Shown here: one piece after another, positions 38,182 through 42,890 of the stretch
Position numbering within the stretch: the first letter of the stretch is position 1
Layout: each line of letters begins with the position of its first letter
DNA from: a virus
DNA length: 42,890 nt
Direction: 5' to 3' (one strand)
Virus record (IMG/VR): IMGVR_UViG_3300047440_000087
Span: 1-42,890 of that record
Position numbers and translations under genes: made by a program
Notes under the pieces: generated by a model
Database searches by the model: none
Seen by the model: only the letters and a program-made list of their open reading frames with translations
Told to the model about the DNA's origin: nothing

Positions 38182-38469
38182 TCAGCTCCATCTCTTCATC
38201 GATCGTCGCCCTCTTGAACGGTCGTGGTATACACCGGCCCACATGCCGTAAACTTCTTCTTCTTTCTCAGCATATAGACGGCAATCTGCAAGGATCGGAC
38301 AGTCCTCACATATCACACGAGCTTCTGCTACCATCTCGTAGTGCAGTTTACCGCGTCCAGAGCTATCATTGACCGACATAAATAGAGATCGATGTTCCTC
38401 TGTACCGCAACTACCCAACATCAAACCGGTTCTGTCTAGAATGGAGAATCCTGAGGCAGGTTCAGTCAT
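38182..38469 (-). CDS. WhiB-like Fe-S protein
   Basis: The product is 95 residues. Cys21, Cys54, Cys57 and Cys63 follow the C-xn-C-x2-C-x5-C pattern of a [4Fe-4S] cluster, and GMWAG (75-79) is the G-[VI]-W-G-G-type turn that contacts sigma factor; a basic RSRGRRSMKRW tail follows. WhiB proteins are limited to Actinobacteria and their phages, so this fixes the host phylum. It could bind host sigma A and redirect host polymerase. ATG overlaps the stop of the 2-TM gene (ATGA). Its place among lysis and tail genes is unusual for a regulator. Confidence 0.9.
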   Translation of the reverse strand: MTEPASGFSILDRTGLMLGSCGTEEHRSLFMSVNDSSGRGKLHYEMVAEARVICEDCPILADCRLYAEKEEEVYGMWAGVYHDRSRGRRSMKRWS

Positions 38470-38657
38470 TTGTCATCTTTCCTATCAGTCTCGATCCACT
38501 CTCGAGCAGCGAAACCGAGTAAGACCATCGATGCTCCCAGCAAAACGGCCGCGAACATCTCGCCTGCGGGGATACTCCAGACTCGAGCTGCAGATACCCC
38601 CAATAGAAAGCCAGAGATGAATAACAAACCGAATTTGTCCACGAGCCGACTCCACAT
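38466..38657 (-). CDS. Two-helix membrane protein, candidate holin
   Basis: The product is 63 residues with hydrophobic segments at about 9-24 (FGLLFISGFLLGVSAA) and 31-50 (AGEMFAAVLLGASMVLLGFA), and a charged end REWIETDRKDDK. Size, two helices and the basic/acidic C-terminus fit a class II-type holin. It lies upstream of WhiB, hydrolase and lysin. The start overlaps no other gene and follows the fibre-type gene stop directly. Confidence 0.72.
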   Translation of the reverse strand: MWSRLVDKFGLLFISGFLLGVSAARVWSIPAGEMFAAVLLGASMVLLGFAAREWIETDRKDDK

Positions 38658-39398
38658 TTAACTCACCGCCACCGTCCAGGATGTTCCGTTTGCCGAAGCG
38701 GCAGTACATACAGCGGTTGCAGTACCTGTAGCTCCTGCTGCAGCAATCGGTGCAGAGCATGTAAGAACGTGAGGAGCAGGTCCAGTCGTTCCGATAACCT
38801 TACCAATCTGGGTATGGCCAGCTGGAAGAGTAATGTTGGTTGAGATATTATCCTTGCGAAGGAACAGCCGAATCACAATTCCAACTGCTGTGGCAGTAAC
38901 TGAAGGAGCAACGAGATCCGTTCCCGATGCAGGAATATCAGTGGATCCGATAACTTGTCCTGCTGCCGGGCGTACGGCCACGCACGCGTAAGCGTTTCGA
39001 CGAGCTGCGGAAAGCACCCAGGACGGTGCAACTAGGCCCGCCGTATATGTGGCCGCAAGAAGAACCCTCTGACAAGTTCCCTGATTCGCAAGTGGTGTTT
39101 GAACAGTCCAACCAGCCGGAACTGTTGGCGTAATCGTAACTCCGGTAGAGTTGTCGGTACACATCATCGCGAGGATGATACGATCTCCTGCAACCAATCC
39201 GCTTGGAAGAGTCGGTTGGAATGTCGTAGCTCCAGCAGGAAGATCGATTCCCTCGGTGTGGCCAATGACGGTAGGAGTAGTCGGAGGACCGCTTGAACCC
39301 CAGGCTCCATCGTAAGAATATACCTGGTCCCACCTAGTCCCTGACCATCGCTTAACTGGGGCCCACTTTGTTCCGGTCCACTGCTTGAGCTTTCCCAT
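38658..39398 (-). CDS. Appendage or minor tail protein
   Basis: The product is 246 residues, beginning MGKLKQWTGTKWAPVKRWSG. WTGTKW and WSGTRW form two short tryptophan repeats like those that attach phage fibre proteins. The rest is a beta-rich Thr/Ala/Val domain (IDLPAGATTFQPTLPSGLVAGDRIILAMMCTDN) of the kind found in tail fibres. ATG at 39398 shares a base with the previous stop (TAATG). Probably a surface decoration or receptor contact; no catalytic motif. Confidence 0.75.
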   Translation of the reverse strand: MGKLKQWTGTKWAPVKRWSGTRWDQVYSYDGAWGSSGPPTTPTVIGHTEGIDLPAGATTFQPTLPSGLVAGDRIILAMMCTDNSTGVTITPTVPAGWTVQTPLANQGTCQRVLLAATYTAGLVAPSWVLSAARRNAYACVAVRPAAGQVIGSTDIPASGTDLVAPSVTATAVGIVIRLFLRKDNISTNITLPAGHTQIGKVIGTTGPAPHVLTCSAPIAAAGATGTATAVCTAASANGTSWTVAVS

Positions 39399-40123
39399 TA
39401 GTTCGGGTCCGCCCAGAGCTGTCCCACATATGGAGATGCAGGAGCTGCAACTCCTGTAGCACACGGAACGGGCTGCCAGGTAGCATTGCCAGAACCATCA
39501 CCAACAAGCACTCGTCCAAGGGCAGCACCGGCAACAAGCCTAAGACCCAGTTCTGCGATCGTAGTTCCATTCGGACCGACTCGGAAGACGATTGTTCCGT
39601 CCTGCTTTGTCGCTACGATCATGTTACCGGTAGCAGCTGTTGCACCAATAATCTTAAGAGCATCTTCGCCGGGAGCAGGAATGTTCGACGTGCGCCACTG
39701 ACCCCGCTCATTGGCCCAGGACCCTCGCTCATTGTCTGAGATTCCTGTACCATTGTAAATAGCAAAGATCTCTGGGTCGTTCGTGTCAACGGCGGGCTGT
39801 GTACGTCGAATCTGAACCCCGTACTGAGTACGATCGCCATTAAAGACAACCAGACCGTGAGTTGAAACCTTTCCCTCGTTCTCGATGTCTCCGCCGGCAT
39901 AATATCCGCCTGAGCTGAGAGTTCCCCAGATATCAAGATTGCTTTCAATCGTCTGATCGTCAGACCCAGTCTTGTTGACGTAGAGAGCGTCGGCAGTAGC
40001 CTGGTCAAGACCACCACCCCCGCCTCCACCATCAGAAGGACCGCCGATCGTGACCTGAATAACAGGATTATCGACTGAGACGACGATCGTAACATCATCT
40101 ACAACAACGTCGACGCTACTCAT
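39398..40123 (-). CDS. Tail fibre protein
   Basis: The product is 241 residues. A beta-type N-terminus (VDVVVDDVTIVVSVDNPVIQV) is followed by a glycine run (GGGGGGG, about 32-38) and LDQATADALYVNKTG, a frequent fibre segment. The end (RVLVGDGSGNATWQPV, SPYVGQLWADPN) recalls fibre tips. The start overlaps the previous stop (ATGA). It likely forms part of a side fibre with the neighbouring genes. Confidence 0.78.
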   Translation of the reverse strand: MSSVDVVVDDVTIVVSVDNPVIQVTIGGPSDGGGGGGGLDQATADALYVNKTGSDDQTIESNLDIWGTLSSGGYYAGGDIENEGKVSTHGLVVFNGDRTQYGVQIRRTQPAVDTNDPEIFAIYNGTGISDNERGSWANERGQWRTSNIPAPGEDALKIIGATAATGNMIVATKQDGTIVFRVGPNGTTIAELGLRLVAGAALGRVLVGDGSGNATWQPVPCATGVAAPASPYVGQLWADPN

Positions 40124-40518
40124 AGGGTCACATCCTGATCAATAGCGAGAGTTCCCTTCAGAAGAGTCCTCACAGGGTCGCTACCAGCGAGAGAGATCTG
40201 AACATCGAAGACCCCGGTGTATCGAATAACATCTACGACCTTGCCGGCTCGATTCTTCGCCCTGGTCTGAGTTCCCATAGAGGCCAGCAGCCTTGTGGTG
40301 GCAGAGTCCAAGGTAATAAAGGCGGGTCCTCCATTTGCAACGGGAGGAGTAATATCCCATGAGGCATCAATCGCGACAGCATCCGTCGTTGCCTTGACGT
40401 CAGCCTTCCAGGTCTTGCCGGTGACCAGGCTACCCGGAGCCACAACAGTAAGCTCAAGGGTATCCCCAGCATAAGCAAGAACGTCAACTGATTCTGGCCT
40501 CGTATCGAGAGTACTCAC
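40120..40518 (-). CDS. Beta-rich appendage protein
   Basis: The product is 132 residues. DVLAYAGDTLELTVVAPGSLVTGKTWKADVK, PAFITLDSATTRLLA and VIRYTGVFDVQISLAGSDPVRTLLKGTLAID form an Ig-like or BppU N-terminal-like beta domain, of a type seen in phage baseplate and fibre modules. It overlaps both neighbours by four bases. Possible linker between fibre and baseplate. Confidence 0.72.
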   Translation of the reverse strand: MSTLDTRPESVDVLAYAGDTLELTVVAPGSLVTGKTWKADVKATTDAVAIDASWDITPPVANGGPAFITLDSATTRLLASMGTQTRAKNRAGKVVDVIRYTGVFDVQISLAGSDPVRTLLKGTLAIDQDVTL

Positions 40519-40823
40519 GGAATAGCCTCCTCTTCTTCAGCCGGCGGAACGTACAGAGCAGCAGCAACGACAGGCCATACCGATTGGATAGCGCCAAGAA
40601 GAGCTGTGTCGTCATCGAGTGTATCGCCGTTGGGAGATGCGCAGGCACCTGCCGAAAGAGCTTGAAGTGCCAACGGATGACGTCCAATAACTGCCAGCCC
40701 AAGCCAAGCAATGTCCGGACGACCATCGTTGACATAGACATACGCTTGTTCAGTCGAGCAGATATCAATACGAGCACGAGTAGCTGGATCTGCGTATGCA
40801 TCTGCCTTAGTCTGGTATGACAT
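40515..40823 (-). CDS. 102-residue phage protein in the fibre cluster
   Basis: The product begins MSYQTKADAYADPATRARID and continues ICSTEQAYVYVNDGRPDIAWLGLAVI, a pattern present in small proteins of tail/fibre clusters. The end is acidic (PPAEEEEAIP). ATG at 40823 follows GAGGGGCGGCC. No enzymatic motif; it may be a chaperone or adaptor for fibre assembly. Confidence 0.72.
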   Translation of the reverse strand: MSYQTKADAYADPATRARIDICSTEQAYVYVNDGRPDIAWLGLAVIGRHPLALQALSAGACASPNGDTLDDDTALLGAIQSVWPVVAAALYVPPAEEEEAIP

Positions 40824-40834
40824 GGCCGCCCCTC

Positions 40835-41662
40835 TCAGGCTTTCTTAATCAGGTAAGTTAGAGCGTAATATGGTGGAAGACTAGATGCAGACCCGGTGTT
40901 GCCATCGACTGCTGTACCAGCTGCAACCGACCCAGAACCGGTAGTTCCTGACGCACCTGTGACTGTATGAGACATGTTCCAAGCCGGAGGAGTTGCACTT
41001 CGAAGTTGATTGATAACTGCGGCCGACGAGTAAATCTTTGCATACAGCGTACTACCATCATGGACGTGTGTGGTAGCACCGCCTGTCGAGGCTTGAGCGT
41101 AAGTCGATCCAGCACCAACGACAAATCGGTTACGTAGATCTGGAGTATTTGCGGAACCAATGATTGCTTGCAGAGCGGCGGAACCGTGAGCACTTCCATC
41201 ACACAAATGCCACTTACTATCTGGAGCAGTCGATCCGCCGTACATAATAATGGACCCGATTGGGAGAAACTGGATAGTCGGATCCGGCGGATGCCGATGA
41301 TCTCCTCTGGCCCAACGCTTACTCACCCCAGGAGTTGTTGCTGCTATGTCCGAACCCATAACACCGTCATATGCCTGACCAATAACAAAGGCACTTGTTG
41401 CAATACTTGTGTCATTGTCGTCAACGGGCGGAGTGGGAGCTGTCGGATTACCGACAAAGACCGGAGAGTTGATCGGAGCATAAGACACGTTGACGTTAGT
41501 ATAGGAAAGAGCGGTCCACGTCTTTGTTCCGTCACCAATCTTGATCAAACCCGTGTCAGTCTCGAAACCCGGCTCACCAGAACCAAGAACAGGATTGGCA
41601 GTAGTCCATTCTGCTGCAGTACCTCGCCGAAGCTGGATCTTGTACGTAGTCCCGGTGGCCAT
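40835..41662 (-). CDS. Collar-domain tail fibre protein
   Basis: The product is 275 residues. TYKIQLRRGTAAEWTTANPV ... EPGFETDTGLIKIGDGTKTW is the N-terminal domain shared with phage tropism and receptor proteins. FLPIGSIIMYGGSTAPDSKWHLCDG and TPDLRNRFVVGAGSTY are a tail-collar domain, and SLPPYYALTYLIKKA is its usual end. It likely binds the receptor. ATG shares a base with the previous stop (TGATG-type). Confidence 0.87.
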   Translation of the reverse strand: MATGTTYKIQLRRGTAAEWTTANPVLGSGEPGFETDTGLIKIGDGTKTWTALSYTNVNVSYAPINSPVFVGNPTAPTPPVDDNDTSIATSAFVIGQAYDGVMGSDIAATTPGVSKRWARGDHRHPPDPTIQFLPIGSIIMYGGSTAPDSKWHLCDGSAHGSAALQAIIGSANTPDLRNRFVVGAGSTYAQASTGGATTHVHDGSTLYAKIYSSAAVINQLRSATPPAWNMSHTVTGASGTTGSGSVAAGTAVDGNTGSASSLPPYYALTYLIKKA

Positions 41663-42045
41663 CAGTCCTCCACGATGATAACGAGAGGACCAGGAACGGG
41701 TCCTGAGTCAACCTGAACATTCAAGCGCCACTCGAGTTCCTGGATCTGCTTCTCCAAAGCGGCGATGTGGAACGATGTTGCCGGAGGATCGAAGAGAAGG
41801 CGAACCCGAAGATACATGTATGACTTGACAGCGTTCAGATTCATCCATGGAGTGAGATAGTCATCCCACGTTGCCAATGAGTCATCGATGTAGAACCCAG
41901 TAACAGGCCCAACACCCAGTTGTGTCAGCGTGGTGAACACAGAGTTGATGTGCGTGATGACATCGAGATCAAAGACGGTGTAATCGGCATCGATTCCGAG
42001 GATCTTCTTTGTGCTATCAAGGATGCTGTCGCTCACAATGATCAC
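41662..42045 (-). CDS. Head-tail connector-like (gp6-type) protein
   Basis: The product is 127 residues. SDSILDSTKKILGIDADYTVFDLDVITHINSVFTTLTQLGVG, FYIDDSLATWDD, AVKSYMYLRVRLLFDPP and LEKQIQELEWRLNVQ form an all-helical protein of the HK97 gp6-like connector type common in Gram-positive phages. It would normally follow the capsid gene; here it lies about 10 kb upstream. AGGAGGTGATC precedes the ATG. Confidence is moderate because the call rests on pattern. Confidence 0.72.
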   Translation of the reverse strand: MIIVSDSILDSTKKILGIDADYTVFDLDVITHINSVFTTLTQLGVGPVTGFYIDDSLATWDDYLTPWMNLNAVKSYMYLRVRLLFDPPATSFHIAALEKQIQELEWRLNVQVDSGPVPGPLVIIVED

Positions 42046-42050
42046 CTCCT

Positions 42051-42449
42051 CTACCAGAGTTTCGTGTCGCCCCTCATCCGAGTGATTGGAGGCTTGGGAA
42101 GTAGACTTTCGTCGCCGTAATGGATTGCATTGTGGGTTCTATGCGTGGTCGTAATAAGGAACTCAGGGTCTAGTGCATCCATAAACCCATCGCCTCTTTG
42201 CATGGGATTCATGTGATGGATCAGCAGCTTTGCATGAATCTCATGACCATCAATACCCAGATCGCACCCATTGTCACGTAATATGATGTGATTACGAAGA
42301 CGTCGCCACTCTGTGGACTGATAGAACTGCTGATTTAGGTACCGATCGAAACCGTAGGTAATATCACCAGGCTTTCCTCGCAAAGAGAGGTACTTGAATC
42401 GATCTAAGAATGTGTCAAAGCTCATTAACTCTGAATAAGTTCTAATCAT
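42051..42449 (-). CDS. HNH endonuclease of the terminase cluster
   Basis: The product is 132 residues. GFDRYLNQQFYQSTEWRRLRNHIILRDNGCDLG, AKLLIHHMNP (H78, H79, N81), and THRTHNAIH (N107, H110) form an HNH site. HNH proteins next to the terminase assist specific cutting of genomic DNA during packaging in many phages. ATG at 42449 is preferred to the TTG before it. It overlaps the small terminase gene end. Confidence 0.87.
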   Translation of the reverse strand: MIRTYSELMSFDTFLDRFKYLSLRGKPGDITYGFDRYLNQQFYQSTEWRRLRNHIILRDNGCDLGIDGHEIHAKLLIHHMNPMQRGDGFMDALDPEFLITTTHRTHNAIHYGDESLLPKPPITRMRGDTKLW

Positions 42450-42783
42450 CAAGGATCTCTGGCTCTTCGAGACCTGCGTAGGACCTCATGGCATTCAGAG
42501 CCTGTGCATACAACTCTTCGACCTTCTTTGCCGAAGCCATAGCATCAACACGGGCCTTGAGCAGTTCATTCTCTTGCTCTAGACGGTCCTGCTCCAATCT
42601 TTCCCGGGTTGACCCAAGCTTCAGGTAATGACTGATAACCTGAGCCGACGCAGTTCCCTCCATCAGCTGCTTCTCGGCAAGATCCACAGCCAAAGAGACC
42701 ATCTGGTTCTCTCTGCCTTCCAGAGTTGTCGCCGGAGGTCTCTGAGATCGGCCTTGCTGAGAAGGCTTGGCTCTAGATGCCAT
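42442..42783 (-). CDS. Terminase small subunit
   Basis: The product is 113 residues. MVSLAVDLAEKQLMEGTASAQVISHYLKLGSTRERLEQ, LEQENELLKARVDAMASAKKVEELYAQALNAMRSYAG match the small-terminase-like family of Gram-positive phages, which binds the packaging site. The basic N-terminus (ASRAKPSQQGRSQRPP) could contact DNA. AAGGAGGAGTC precedes the ATG at 42783. It is the first gene of the late order. Confidence 0.8.
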   Translation of the reverse strand: MASRAKPSQQGRSQRPPATTLEGRENQMVSLAVDLAEKQLMEGTASAQVISHYLKLGSTRERLEQDRLEQENELLKARVDAMASAKKVEELYAQALNAMRSYAGLEEPEILDD

Positions 42784-42890
42784 GACTCCTCCTTAGGTTC
42801 TGTATGACTTGATAACTACTCCCACCTACTTTACCCCAGGTTCCAGACCAGAAACATCCTACCTTTTGTCCCTCCGGGGCTATTTTTAGG
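42784..42890. other. Gene-free right end of the window
   Basis: These 107 bases precede the small terminase gene. A strong ribosome site (AAGGAGGAG) is visible. There is no copy of the phage promoter element and no clear -35/-10 pair, so late transcription either starts outside the window or uses an unrecognised promoter. A packaging site may lie here but cannot be shown. Confidence 0.5.

Noticed and set aside
1-42890. CRISPR array, integrase or attachment site
   Set aside because: No regularly spaced repeats, no tyrosine or serine integrase motifs and no tRNA fragment were seen.

Overview
The window looks like a large part, possibly all, of a tailed siphovirus genome from an actinobacterial host. 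Every gene I can support lies on the minus strand, so transcription runs from the high coordinates to the low ones. The actinobacterial assignment rests on a WhiB-like Fe-S protein (38182-38469) and a tail protein of the Siphovirus ReqiPepy6 Gp37-like type (18925-20145). Many other genes resemble families that also occur in phages of Firmicutes. I see no integrase, excisionase, repressor, tRNA or CRISPR array.

Layout in transcription order. (1) 42783-40835: small terminase, HNH nuclease, head-tail connector-like protein and collar fibre. (2) 40823-35562: fibre or appendage proteins, a 2-TM holin-like protein, WhiB, a clan-A glycoside hydrolase, a 27-residue membrane peptide and a CHAP-type lysin with a C-terminal membrane anchor. 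(3) 35539-29301: large terminase flanked by two proteins with an HYG/HFG...HWG tag, portal, a protease-capsid fusion, and joining and terminator proteins. (4) 29288-18925: three tail-tube paralogues, tail chaperone, fibre-like protein, tape measure, distal tail and tail tip. (5) 18947-15655: a control region with small membrane proteins in single-gene units, two DUF6353-type membrane proteins and two noncoding RNA candidates. (6) 15640-7040: membrane proteins, a 1245-residue helicase-primase-polymerase fusion, an SSB-like protein and small genes. (7) 6935-5742: three more single-gene units. (8) 5734-56: helicase, HNH, two PD-(D/E)XK nucleases, a 909-residue RNA polymerase-like protein and a small last gene.

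The most interesting system is transcriptional. The 909-residue protein carries DFDGD and an upstream LKG lysine motif, as expected of the double-psi beta-barrel RNA polymerases (YonO/QDE-1 and crAss-like phage enzymes). Its N-terminus carries a variant of the HYG...WG tag found on the two terminase-flanking proteins, which suggests loading into the capsid. Nine copies of a rigid 28-bp element (CGCR-N6-ACA-N5-WATARTGAGA) stand before short genes and RNA units. They lack a sigma70 -35 box at the normal spacing. Near-identical hairpin terminators close most of these units. The element may be the promoter of the phage polymerase, or of host polymerase altered by a phage factor.

Two of the nine promoters drive no protein. 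One precedes a short RNA with two hairpins whose loops are runs of six and seven C, the architecture of actinobacterial 6C RNA. The other precedes a roughly 110-nt RNA with four successive hairpins. Functional calls are from motif reading only; no database search was run.
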